Assembly (NCBI GenBank): GCA_050874705.1
Contig: JBNMLE010000001.1
Location: forward strand, 37,558 to 101,557
Source: Fiminaster sp050874705
GTDB lineage: Bacteria; Bacillota_I; Bacilli_A; RFN20; CAG-826
Reading direction: 5' to 3'
Length of the DNA stretch: 64,000 nucleotides
The position numbers and the translations under genes are program-made. The notes under the pieces are model-generated. The model was not told the DNA's origin, did not search any database, and saw nothing but the letters and a program-made list of their open reading frames with translations. The first letter of the stretch is position 1. Every line of letters starts with the position of its first letter. This document shows positions 51,983 to 60,533 of the stretch, one piece after another.

Positions 51983-53207
51983 TTTGTTTATATCTATCTT
52001 CCATCAATGACGATGAATTTTTGATTGATAAATAATTTTTTATTATCTCTTTAGAATTTTTGAGTTTTTCTTCTAATTTATATCCGTTAAAAACATTGAG
52101 CATTTGTTTAGAGGCATCTTCAATATCAGGATCGGCCCAAAAGAAATTGGATTCGTTTTGATATGAAACATTTGATTTGACCAACGAATATTTAACAACA
52201 TATGCACTTTTTGAATTTACAAAATCTCTAGTTGAAGAGTAATCAGTGGCAATAACAGGAACATTTAACGACATCGCTTCCGCTAAAGGAAGACCAAATC
52301 CTTCAGCTCTATGAAGCGAAACAAGGCATTTCGATGCCTTAATAAGCGAAAATAATTCTTCTCGAGACAAATTCCCTTGCAGAAGTTCAATATTTTTATA
52401 ACCTTTTATTTCATTAGTAAGAATAGCGTTATCTTCTTTTGTAAGATTATTTGTTTTAACAACAAGTCTTACATATGGATAATGTTCAAAAGCATTTTTA
52501 AAGGATTTAATCACTGCGATAGGGTTTTTTCGCTCAATGTTAGATTTGCTATCAAACATTGTTAAGAAAGTAAATTTATCACGGAAATCAAACGCGCGAG
52601 GAAGTTCTTTAACATTAATTCTTTCCATACCATATGGAATTACATAGATTGGTTTTGTTGTAACTTCCCTTAAACAATCTTTAATAAATTTAGAAGGAAC
52701 CCAAAATTCATCAAATAAATCTAAATATGGAATCCAACTAGATGGTATATGATCAAGTTCCCATAAGAAGGTTCCAATATTATATCTATAATCCAATATG
52801 TCTTGTTCAAATAGCATTTCTAACGCAAAGAAATTCTCTGGGTTAATGTGAAATAAATTAATGGAATATTTTGGTTCTTTTGATAACTCGATACCATAAA
52901 AGTTATCCTCTTGCTTAATAGAATTTGGAAGAGGAACATTAATAAAGCATGATGGAATCTCGCTTTTAAAAAGAGATAATCCATATAATCTAGAACCTTG
53001 TCCAAGGCCTATATTTGCTTTTAAATGGCCAAAATAATTAATGCCGTTTTCATAATGCCCTTTTTCATAAGGAATTCGTTCACTAGCTTTATAGGAAACA
53101 CCTTTTTTGAAATGTTTTTTTAATTTTTCAAACCAAGATTTTGGAAGAATCTTTTTTACAAGTGGGGATAATTTTCTAACTATGCGATATCTTTTTGGGT
53201 TGTTCAT
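51975..53207 (-). CDS. GT4-family glycosyltransferase
   Basis: A 410-residue GT-B enzyme. The first 45 residues are basic and may contact the membrane. NANIGLGQGSR-like sequence lies near 65 and the donor motif HRAEGFGLPLAEAM near 312. It resembles single units of the WbdA/WbdB group of mannosyl- or rhamnosyltransferases. Its ATG overlaps the manA stop (ATGA). Last gene of the minus-strand half of the locus. Confidence 0.87.
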   Translation of the reverse strand: MNNPKRYRIVRKLSPLVKKILPKSWFEKLKKHFKKGVSYKASERIPYEKGHYENGINYFGHLKANIGLGQGSRLYGLSLFKSEIPSCFINVPLPNSIKQEDNFYGIELSKEPKYSINLFHINPENFFALEMLFEQDILDYRYNIGTFLWELDHIPSSWIPYLDLFDEFWVPSKFIKDCLREVTTKPIYVIPYGMERINVKELPRAFDFRDKFTFLTMFDSKSNIERKNPIAVIKSFKNAFEHYPYVRLVVKTNNLTKEDNAILTNEIKGYKNIELLQGNLSREELFSLIKASKCLVSLHRAEGFGLPLAEAMSLNVPVIATDYSSTRDFVNSKSAYVVKYSLVKSNVSYQNESNFFWADPDIEDASKQMLNVFNGYKLEEKLKNSKEIIKNYLSIKNSSSLMEDRYKQII

Positions 53208-54115
53208 AAAGTAACAAATATTAATTCTGCCTTTCCTGAAAATGAATAATTGCCATGACCTGCGGTTACGAAGAAAGCATCAGTCTTTTTTGCTTGAAGA
53301 ATGTGCTCGCCGCTATTAACGATGCCAAAGCCGTTTAAAATGGTTAAAAAATGGAAAGAAGAATCATCACAATTAAATCGATATGTCCCTCTAACACAAA
53401 TTCTTTTAACTTTAAAATATGGAGTTTTTACAAGTTCGTGAGTATCTAAATCTGGTTTACAATGAATTTGAGTTCTATCAACTTCAGTTTTTGAATAATT
53501 TATGCATTCAATTGCTTCTTTAATATGAAGTTCTCTAGGCTCACCATTTTGATCTAGACGGTTATAATCAAATACACGATATGTGATATCACAGCTTTGT
53601 TGAATTTCCGCTAAAAAGATATCTTTACCAATCGCATGAATTGTTCCAGCAGGAATATAAAAACAATCTCCTGGTTGAACATAAATTTTATTTAAATAGT
53701 TGCATATTGTTCCGTCTTTAATTGCTTTTTCAACCTTTTCTTTAGTCATATCTTTTTTAAAGCCGTAATAAATATAGGAATTCTTTTTACATTCAAGAAT
53801 ATGCCAAAATTCATTTTTTGAAGATGGGTGAACTTGAATTGATAAAGGTGTACGAGAATTAATATATTTAATCAATAATGGAAATTTAGAATTTGTAAAT
53901 CCCTTTGCGACAATATCTTTGTTTTTATCAAAAACTGAACGAAGCGTTTGATGCACGCGTGAATTTTCGATCTTTGATAAATTCTTTGGAAGGCAAGACA
54001 AAATCCATGCTTCACCAATAGGAGCATATTTATTGATTGGTAAGTCATATAGAGCTGAAATCTCTACATTCCCCCATATTCTTTCTTTAAATATTGGTTC
54101 TAATTTATAAATCAT
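53204..54115 (-). CDS. manA: Mannose-6-phosphate isomerase, class I
   Basis: Converts fructose 6-phosphate to mannose 6-phosphate, the entry to GDP-mannose. The 303-residue cupin protein has the zinc ligands in IQVHPSSKNE (about residue 93) and AGTIHAIG (about 155). It lies within the glycosyltransferase operon, joined on both sides by ATGA overlaps. This supports a mannose-derived sugar in the polymer. manB and manC are not in the window. Confidence 0.93.
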   Translation of the reverse strand: MIYKLEPIFKERIWGNVEISALYDLPINKYAPIGEAWILSCLPKNLSKIENSRVHQTLRSVFDKNKDIVAKGFTNSKFPLLIKYINSRTPLSIQVHPSSKNEFWHILECKKNSYIYYGFKKDMTKEKVEKAIKDGTICNYLNKIYVQPGDCFYIPAGTIHAIGKDIFLAEIQQSCDITYRVFDYNRLDQNGEPRELHIKEAIECINYSKTEVDRTQIHCKPDLDTHELVKTPYFKVKRICVRGTYRFNCDDSSFHFLTILNGFGIVNSGEHILQAKKTDAFFVTAGHGNYSFSGKAELIFVTL

Positions 54116-55125
54116 TTTGTCTTCTCTTCTAATGTTTTTAATATTATATCAGCGGTTTTCTTCCAAGAATATTTCTTTGCAAGGTTTGAAATATAGTTTT
54201 TTGGAAGAGGTAATAAAATTGGCAATTTAAAATCTTTATTTATATCAACATAATTTGGCCCATCACCATATATTTCTCTAAAAATTGGTATATCGCTTAA
54301 AAGAAGATTTTTGGTGCCGTTAATCGCGGCTTCTAATGGAGGCAATCCAAATCCTTCATATTTTGACAATTGAATTAATGTATCAGCGTTCTTATATAAA
54401 GATTTTAATTCTTTATTAGAAACAGGTTCATTAATTATGGCGACATTTTTCATGTATTCATGTTGGAGACCTTTACTAACAAGGACAAATGTTTTGTTTG
54501 GATTTTCCTTTGCTAATTTAAAAATTAAATCAATGTTTTTATGAGGATAATTTGCTCCAACAAATAGATAATACGGGACACCTTGAAGTTTATATTTTTT
54601 AAGTATTGAATTATCAATATCTAAAACTGGTTCATTAATGCCACAAGGCGCTACAACGATCTTATTAGGATCAACATTATAATATTTAATGATTTCACTC
54701 TTACAAAATTGGCTCACTGTAAATGTTATAAAATCAGAATTAATTTTCTTTTTAATTAAAAACTTATACCAAAGGGTAAAAGGAAGTGAATAAGTTCTTG
54801 GTTTATATAAAAATGTTATATCATGAACAACAGTATAACCTTTAACAAATAAAGGAGATGCATTACACAAATTCAAAAGCTTATCATTTTTATGCTTTTT
54901 CATGAAATTAGATAAAGATATTTGCTCCCATAAATTGCCCTTAAAAATACCAATAGGAATAATCTTTATAAATTCAAATGAAATATTAATTTTTGAGTTT
55001 TTAGGCACTAAAACGGCAATTTTGTCTTGATTGTTTGGTGTATCAAATTGTTTGACAACTTCAATCCCATAACGGACTACACCGCTTATACTCTTTGTTA
55101 AAAATCGGCCATTTATATAAATCAT
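54112..55125 (-). CDS. GT4-family glycosyltransferase
   Basis: A 337-residue GT-B enzyme starting INGRFLTKSISGVVRYG, the pattern of mannosyltransferases such as WbdB or MtfB. VAPCGIN lies near residue 170, VGANYPHKN near 190, and the donor motif KYEGFGLPPLEAA near 250. ATGA overlaps join it to genes on both sides. Confidence 0.87.
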   Translation of the reverse strand: MIYINGRFLTKSISGVVRYGIEVVKQFDTPNNQDKIAVLVPKNSKINISFEFIKIIPIGIFKGNLWEQISLSNFMKKHKNDKLLNLCNASPLFVKGYTVVHDITFLYKPRTYSLPFTLWYKFLIKKKINSDFITFTVSQFCKSEIIKYYNVDPNKIVVAPCGINEPVLDIDNSILKKYKLQGVPYYLFVGANYPHKNIDLIFKLAKENPNKTFVLVSKGLQHEYMKNVAIINEPVSNKELKSLYKNADTLIQLSKYEGFGLPPLEAAINGTKNLLLSDIPIFREIYGDGPNYVDINKDFKLPILLPLPKNYISNLAKKYSWKKTADIILKTLEEKTK

Positions 55126-56213
55126 TGATGTTTTTCCTTATAGCACTTATCAACAAAATCTTTGATTTTCTTTTCAAAAATTGGGACATCAAATTCTTCA
55201 GCATGTTTACGTATAAATTTTGGATCCCATTCCATACTTTCAAAATGAAGTATTGCTTCGCATAAGCATTCAACACTTTGCCATTTAAAAAATAGACCTG
55301 TTTTCTTATTAATTACTGTATCAAGAACTCCACCTTTGCTATACGCGATGACTGGTTTGCCACACGCCATAGCTTCAACTGGAGTAATGCCAAAATCTTC
55401 TTCTCCAGGAAATAAAAATGCTTTACATCTTGAATAGAAAAAAGCAATTTCTTCTTGGCTTAATCCTTTAATAAATGTAACTGTGTTTCCGGCAATTTTC
55501 TTTAAATTTTTTGATTCATCGCCATCACCAATAATTATTAATGGTCTTTTAAGCCTATTACATGCTTCAATGGCTAAATCAATTCTTTTATACGAGACAA
55601 AACGAGAAACTATCAAATAAAATCCATCATTATCTTCTGTCATTGTAAATCTAGATATATCTACACCAGGATGAATGACAACTGAATCTCTACCATAATA
55701 TGTTTTAATGCGCTTTTGGACTTCGGTTGAATTAGCAATAAAATAATCAACTCTATCATTGCTTTCAAGATCTAGTTTTCTCATTCTATGAATAAGAATT
55801 CTTATTAAAGGTCTTTTCCAAAAAGATGATGATTTAAGATATTGTTTATAAGCGCTCCAAGCATATCTCATTGGTGTGTGACAATAGACTATGTGAATAG
55901 CGCCTTGAGGTATAGCAACTTGTTTTGCGCAACTAGAAGAACTTGTTAATACAACATCGCATGGTTCAAGTTCCATTTTTCTAAAAGCTTGAGGCATCAT
56001 CGGAAAATATAATTTATGATTTAAAATCTCTTCTTTTTTTCCTTGCAAGGATGAAGAAATAATTCTTACATCATCAAATTTGCTAGATAAATTACTACGA
56101 GCGCATACAGATGTATAAACAGGTGCATCTTTATATATATCATGGAAATATAAGACGACGTTTTCTGCGCCGCCCATATTTGTTAGCCAATCGTGTACAA
56201 TATCAACTTTCAT
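55122..56213 (-). CDS. GT4-family glycosyltransferase, WbdC/WbaZ-like
   Basis: A 363-residue GT-B enzyme with the start VDIVHDWLTNMGGAENVV, the CHTPMRYAWSAY motif near residue 110, and the donor motif GEEDFGITPVEAMACGKPV near 280. This pattern is typical of the mannosyltransferase that adds the first adaptor mannose in O9a-type systems. First gene of a four-gene ATGA-coupled operon with its own promoter. Confidence 0.88.
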   Translation of the reverse strand: MKVDIVHDWLTNMGGAENVVLYFHDIYKDAPVYTSVCARSNLSSKFDDVRIISSSLQGKKEEILNHKLYFPMMPQAFRKMELEPCDVVLTSSSSCAKQVAIPQGAIHIVYCHTPMRYAWSAYKQYLKSSSFWKRPLIRILIHRMRKLDLESNDRVDYFIANSTEVQKRIKTYYGRDSVVIHPGVDISRFTMTEDNDGFYLIVSRFVSYKRIDLAIEACNRLKRPLIIIGDGDESKNLKKIAGNTVTFIKGLSQEEIAFFYSRCKAFLFPGEEDFGITPVEAMACGKPVIAYSKGGVLDTVINKKTGLFFKWQSVECLCEAILHFESMEWDPKFIRKHAEEFDVPIFEKKIKDFVDKCYKEKHQ

Positions 56214-56221
56214 ATACTAAT

Positions 56222-56249
56222 ATTCTATTTATATTTATAAATAAAGCAA
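56222..56249 (-). promoter_or_regulatory. Promoter of the minus-strand glycosyltransferase operon, nearly leaderless
   Basis: On the minus strand: TTGCTT (56249-56244), a 16-base spacer, and TAGAAT (56227-56222). The predicted start is about 2 bases before the ATG at 56213. No ribosome binding site is present. Confidence 0.55.
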
Positions 56250-56267
56250 ATAATTTGATAAGCTCAA

Positions 56268-57617
56268 TTAATAAGAAATTGGATGTTTTTGAAGCAAAGG
56301 AACAAATATAAGAATTGATAAATACATATAATCGCTTGTTGAAGCAAAAAGTATTGAACCGCTCTCAAACATTGTATAAATAAGGCAAACAAACATTAAT
56401 ATTAGGCCAAATAATGCATCATTTTTATTTGTTTTAGTATCTTTGAAAGAATGATAAATAAAATAAATTACAAACAAGATGCTAAAAGTAACTAAAATGA
56501 TTCCGCCCGTACCAAAAAGTTCAAGAACACCGTTATGTGAAAAAGTTGTATAACCATTAATATTAAACAATATATCATTGAAAACTTTGTAGCCTGCCCC
56601 AGTAACAATATTTGTGGACATCACCACATCAACTGCGTTTTTGTAAAGAATAAACCTCGATTCAATTGTTCTGAAAACATTTTTAGAAAAGAAATTATCT
56701 AGGAAAGAATTAAATTTCCCTTTTACTATTAAAATTGTTATCACTCCTACAATAAATATTGCACATAATCCACAAATAGAAGCTAAAGATATAAGGTTTC
56801 TCTTTTTGTGTTCTTTGTATGAAAGACAAAAACGCATAACTAAATAAGCTACATTTAATAAAATAGATAATACCAATCCTGTTTTACATAAAGTAAAGAA
56901 CATATTGATTAAGAAGAAAATATCGAATATAAACCAATAAAATTTCTTTGTTTTGCTATGCAAATAAAGCGATGAACATAATGCACCAAATAAAATAATT
57001 CCATAATTATTTCGATGTACAAAAAGACTCTTAACAGCGTAAACATAAGGATTTTCAGAAGATAAATTTTTAAGAAAATTAATATAATTAGACCCTTCTA
57101 TAAAATATGAAATAACCGCTAAAACAACAACAAATGTAAGAAATATAAGAGCGTATATTGATGCAATATCAAACTTCTTAAATATCTTTGGGACAACATC
57201 CATTGTAAAGAAAAATAAAAGTATCAAAATAAAAAACGATAATCTATATTGAAATATTTTTGTGTCGCTTACGACATATGAAAAAGAAACAATATTTCCG
57301 TTATAATCGTTAAATGAAAAATTCCTTTCTAAGGACATAGTTAAATAATTAATAATGCCGATAATAAATATAAATAAACAGGCACAAAGAAGAATATAAG
57401 AAGGCTTGTAATTCTTTTTTATAACATTTAACGCAATTAATATAAAAAAGAACAAAAGGCAAAACATGAAAAGCAAAATGAAAAAAGAAAATGATTGCTC
57501 GCCTGTAGGATTGCTTCCTAAGATTAGATTATTAGTTAATAAATATAAACCAAAGAAATAAACTAAAATTGATAGAACAATATTGGCAATATTTAGTTTA
57601 GAGAATTCAAATTTCAT
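56268..57617 (-). CDS. O-antigen ligase/polymerase-like membrane protein
   Basis: A 449-residue protein with about eleven to twelve membrane segments. A long outer loop and the segment SHNGVLELFGTGGIIL (about residues 355-370) match the PF04932 Wzy/WaaL pattern, with the conserved His. In ABC-exported systems a ligase of this type transfers the glycan from the lipid carrier to its final acceptor. Which acceptor a Gram-positive would use is unknown. Single gene with its own promoter, 54 bases before the glycosyltransferase operon. Confidence 0.83.
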   Translation of the reverse strand: MKFEFSKLNIANIVLSILVYFFGLYLLTNNLILGSNPTGEQSFSFFILLFMFCLLFFFILIALNVIKKNYKPSYILLCACLFIFIIGIINYLTMSLERNFSFNDYNGNIVSFSYVVSDTKIFQYRLSFFILILLFFFTMDVVPKIFKKFDIASIYALIFLTFVVVLAVISYFIEGSNYINFLKNLSSENPYVYAVKSLFVHRNNYGIILFGALCSSLYLHSKTKKFYWFIFDIFFLINMFFTLCKTGLVLSILLNVAYLVMRFCLSYKEHKKRNLISLASICGLCAIFIVGVITILIVKGKFNSFLDNFFSKNVFRTIESRFILYKNAVDVVMSTNIVTGAGYKVFNDILFNINGYTTFSHNGVLELFGTGGIILVTFSILFVIYFIYHSFKDTKTNKNDALFGLILMFVCLIYTMFESGSILFASTSDYMYLSILIFVPLLQKHPISY

Positions 57618-57623
57618 ATATAA

Positions 57624-57684
57624 ATAATATCATTTTAAATAAATATTTAATATCTATTATCGCTAAATACAATTTTGTTATATT
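57624..57684. promoter_or_regulatory. Divergent pair of extended -10 elements
   Basis: Leftward: TGATATTAT with hexamer at 57629-57624, predicted start on the A of the ATG at 57617. Rightward: TGTTATATT with hexamer at 57679-57684, predicted start about 2 bases before the ATG at 57693. Neither gene has a ribosome binding site. The gap between the start codons is 75 bases. Confidence 0.58.
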
Positions 57685-57692
57685 ATGAAAAT

Positions 57693-58883
57693 ATGAATTT
57701 TGTATTTATCTCTCCAAACTTCCCAAAAATATACTCTCACTTTGTAAAAGCACTCTCTGAGCGTGGTGTTACTGTTTTAGGAATTGGTGATACACCACAA
57801 AATGAAATTAATGATGAACTCAAAAATTATTTAAAAGAATATTGTTTTGTAAGCGATCTTTCTAATCTTTCATGGATGAAAAATGCACTAGATTATTTAG
57901 AAAACAAATATGGCGAAATATCTTATATTGAATCAAATAATGAATTTTGGTTAATGTCAGATTCTAAACTAAGAGAATATAAGCATGTTAAAAATGGATT
58001 TTATCCTTTTGAAATGGACAAAATTAAATATAAATCAAAAATGAAAGAATACTTCGCTAAAGCAGGAGTTAAAGTTGCCCGATATACACTAAGCGAAAAT
58101 CTTGATGAATTAAAGGAGTTCGCTAATAAAGTTGGCTATCCTCTTTTTGCAAAACCAGATAATGGTGTCGGTGCTAGCGATACATTTAAAATTAAAGATG
58201 AAAATGATCTAATTTCATTTTTGAAAAATAAACCAAATGAACAATATATTATCGAAGAATACATTAATGGCGAAATAACAACATTCGATGGAATTGTTGA
58301 TGATGATTCAAATCCACTACTAATGTATAACGAAACATTTCCCATACCAGTAGCAAATGTGGTTAACGATGATATTGATGATTATTATTATGCGATTATG
58401 GATATGGATCCTTCATTTAGAGAAATGGGGAAAAACGTTGTTAAAGCGTTTGGAATAAGAAAGCGTTGCTTCCATATTGAATTCTTTAGACTTTTACAAG
58501 ATAAAGAAGGGCTTGGTAAAAAAGGAGATATTCTTGGACTTGAAGTTAATATGCGCTCCCCTGGGGGAGATACTCCTGAACTTCTTTCAATAGCGTTAAA
58601 TGATAGCTATTATGAATGTTATGCTGACATAATTGCGTTTAATAAAATAAATAAAAATCTTGATCGAAAACATTATATTGCTATTTCTGTTAGCAGGAAG
58701 AATCGCTTTAAATATGTTCATTCATTAGAAGAAATAACCATAAACTACAAGGATTTTGTTATTGAACATGGCTATTATGATAAAGCTATTGCTTTGTGTA
58801 TGGGTGATGAATATTTTATGGCAAGATTTGATAATGTTAACAATGCGTTAGCCTTTAAAGATTTTGTTATGGCTAAATATTAA
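57693..58883 (+). CDS. ATP-grasp protein, carbamoyl-phosphate-synthase-like
   Basis: A 396-residue stand-alone ATP-grasp enzyme. YPLFAKPDNGVGASDT lies near residue 148 (ATP lysine and loop), YIIEEYINGEITTFDG near 185, and the metal-binding LGLEVNMRSPGGDTPELL near 285. Substrate unknown; the family includes enzymes that join a carboxylate to an amine. The ATG at 57693 fits the promoter; an upstream TTG frame would lie over the -10 element. Its stop overlaps the converging gene's stop by 4 bases. Confidence 0.8.
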   Translation: MNFVFISPNFPKIYSHFVKALSERGVTVLGIGDTPQNEINDELKNYLKEYCFVSDLSNLSWMKNALDYLENKYGEISYIESNNEFWLMSDSKLREYKHVKNGFYPFEMDKIKYKSKMKEYFAKAGVKVARYTLSENLDELKEFANKVGYPLFAKPDNGVGASDTFKIKDENDLISFLKNKPNEQYIIEEYINGEITTFDGIVDDDSNPLLMYNETFPIPVANVVNDDIDDYYYAIMDMDPSFREMGKNVVKAFGIRKRCFHIEFFRLLQDKEGLGKKGDILGLEVNMRSPGGDTPELLSIALNDSYYECYADIIAFNKINKNLDRKHYIAISVSRKNRFKYVHSLEEITINYKDFVIEHGYYDKAIALCMGDEYFMARFDNVNNALAFKDFVMAKY

Positions 58884-59422
58884 CCATGGCTTTTTAAATC
58901 GAAAATAAGATCTAATAAGAATTTAATACCAACCAATAACAAGGCCGATCCCATAAATATTAAATGGTTTCTATAACCTCCTGGTGATAACTCAATACAA
59001 AGCAAAACACCAAAAACAATATCGCCAACAGCTGAAAGCACTTCTAATATTTCTAATTTATTAACTTTTATTTCTAGCGAAGCATCAACTGTTTCATATA
59101 AGCCGCGAATGATATCAAATATACCAACCGCTAAAAACATATGTTCAAGTGTGATTTCATTAAAAATAATAAAAATGAATCCTATTACAAAAGCAATTAT
59201 TGAACTTGTTAAATAAGGAAATTTTCTAAAATTCTTATGTCCTTTTGCAGCAATAAATATTAACAAAGAAGGGACGCCTGAAACCATTAAAATAGAACCA
59301 ATGAAAATATTGTTTTTTTCAAAAGAATCGTTTGAGAAAATAATTATTAAGATTCCCAAAATAATATGAATAAGCATTGAACTTAACAAAACATAATCAA
59401 ATCCAGAAAATTTCTTTTTCAT
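58880..59422 (-). CDS. DUF308/HdeD-like membrane protein
   Basis: A 180-residue protein with six membrane helices in a hydrophobic pattern like HdeD/DUF308 proteins (pairs of helices with a GIFDIIRGLYE-type turn near residue 105). Function unknown; relatives are linked to acid stress in some bacteria. Its ATG abuts the stop of the 55-codon gene (TAAATG). Last gene of the glyA operon. Confidence 0.72.
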   Translation of the reverse strand: MKKKFSGFDYVLLSSMLIHIILGILIIIFSNDSFEKNNIFIGSILMVSGVPSLLIFIAAKGHKNFRKFPYLTSSIIAFVIGFIFIIFNEITLEHMFLAVGIFDIIRGLYETVDASLEIKVNKLEILEVLSAVGDIVFGVLLCIELSPGGYRNHLIFMGSALLLVGIKFLLDLIFDLKSHG

Positions 59423-59590
59423 TTAATAGATCCTCGAATCATTATCATAATCAATACATCTAATTGACAAAATTAAAGCGCCTTTATATTTGCTTAAAAT
59501 TTCTCTTCTTGCTTCACTAGGAGAGTTGGATGTTATTGTTTCAACCTGAACTTTATTATTAATTAGATATCGAACAATAAAAGAATGCAT
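59423..59590 (-). CDS. Small 55-residue protein
   Basis: An unrecognised small gene reading MHSFIVRYLINN... to ...DNDSRIY. It fills the gap between the flavin reductase and DUF308 genes exactly: its ATG follows the upstream stop by 1 base (TAATATG) and its TAA abuts the next ATG. The protein starts with a beta-like strand, then a helix with SPSEARREILSKYKG, then ALILSIRCIDYD; it has no signal peptide or membrane helix. The exact fit in the operon is the main evidence that it is real. Confidence 0.65.
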   Translation of the reverse strand: MHSFIVRYLINNKVQVETITSNSPSEARREILSKYKGALILSIRCIDYDNDSRIY

Positions 59591-59591
59591 A

Positions 59592-60521
59592 TTACTTCGA
59601 CTTACCTTTTTCTTTCGATCTTTTGTCTGAGATAATTTTCATTTCTTTTTCAGTAATTACTTTAACACCATTTTCATCTGCCCAATTAACGCATCCTTGT
59701 AAAACAAGTTTTAAAAATGGTCTTGGAACTTTAACTAGAGTTTTTAGGGCATCGTCTGTAAAAACTACATCTGTATTTAATCTTTTCGCTGCGTAATGTA
59801 ATGAAGTTAAATCAATAGCCCTATTAGGGATTCCAACTGGTGTAGGCCTTCTAAAACCTGAACACCAAAAATATTTACTGTCTCTATAACCCCAGTTTGT
59901 TGGAAGAGGACAATAATTATTTCTTGTCGCACCATTAATGATAGAGTTGTAATATTTATCCTTAATTAAAATATGATCAATTTTTAAAATGAAGTGAGCA
60001 CCATATTTTGATGTAATTCCGTTAAAATTATGAAAAGGTGGAAAATATTCATCTTGCACTTTATCATTTTCAGCATTATCTAATTCTTTGACCCAAGTGC
60101 ATTCAAAAACTTGTAATGCTTCTTTAATAATTTTTGGACATTTTTCTTTTGATTCTTCTTGTGAAAGACCATCAATAGTCGTAAACATAAAGTTTTTCAT
60201 CTTTTCCTCAGGTGTATCGCCAGGAAAACCTAAATCGACATGTTGCTTAAAATTTTTCTTAGAAAATGGTAAAAAGTTAATTGTGCATTTTCCATGTCTA
60301 AGAAGTCCTTTTGCTGTATTTGATGTGTTTCTACATTCTAAAACCATCGCGTAATAATCTTTTCCAGCAATATAATAAGGAAAAATTAATGAATACGCTC
60401 CAAAACTGGTTTTTTCACCTTTTTCATCCAGTGTTCCAATTAATGTTAAAGGCATTGGGAAAAATGATGATGATTGGTAAAAATTATCCTTTACAATAAC
60501 GTTTTTAAAAGACTTATCCAT
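59592..60521 (-). CDS. Flavin reductase-like FMN-binding split-barrel protein
   Basis: A 309-residue protein. The N-terminal half (about 15-160) has the flavin-reductase-like pattern: PMPLTLIGTL, ECRNTSNTAKGLL and CTINFLP. The C-terminal part is longer than in small flavin reductases and has several Trp and Cys (WGYRDSKYFWCSGFRRP near 220). Electron donor and acceptor unknown. AAGGAG precedes the ATG, 12 bases after glyA. Confidence 0.7.
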   Translation of the reverse strand: MDKSFKNVIVKDNFYQSSSFFPMPLTLIGTLDEKGEKTSFGAYSLIFPYYIAGKDYYAMVLECRNTSNTAKGLLRHGKCTINFLPFSKKNFKQHVDLGFPGDTPEEKMKNFMFTTIDGLSQEESKEKCPKIIKEALQVFECTWVKELDNAENDKVQDEYFPPFHNFNGITSKYGAHFILKIDHILIKDKYYNSIINGATRNNYCPLPTNWGYRDSKYFWCSGFRRPTPVGIPNRAIDLTSLHYAAKRLNTDVVFTDDALKTLVKVPRPFLKLVLQGCVNWADENGVKVITEKEMKIISDKRSKEKGKSK

Positions 60522-60533
60522 AATTAAACTCCT

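Noticed and set aside
51971..51990. Terminator between the two converging halves of the glycan locus
   Set aside because: The genes overlap by 8 bases and no GC-containing stem with a T run is present.
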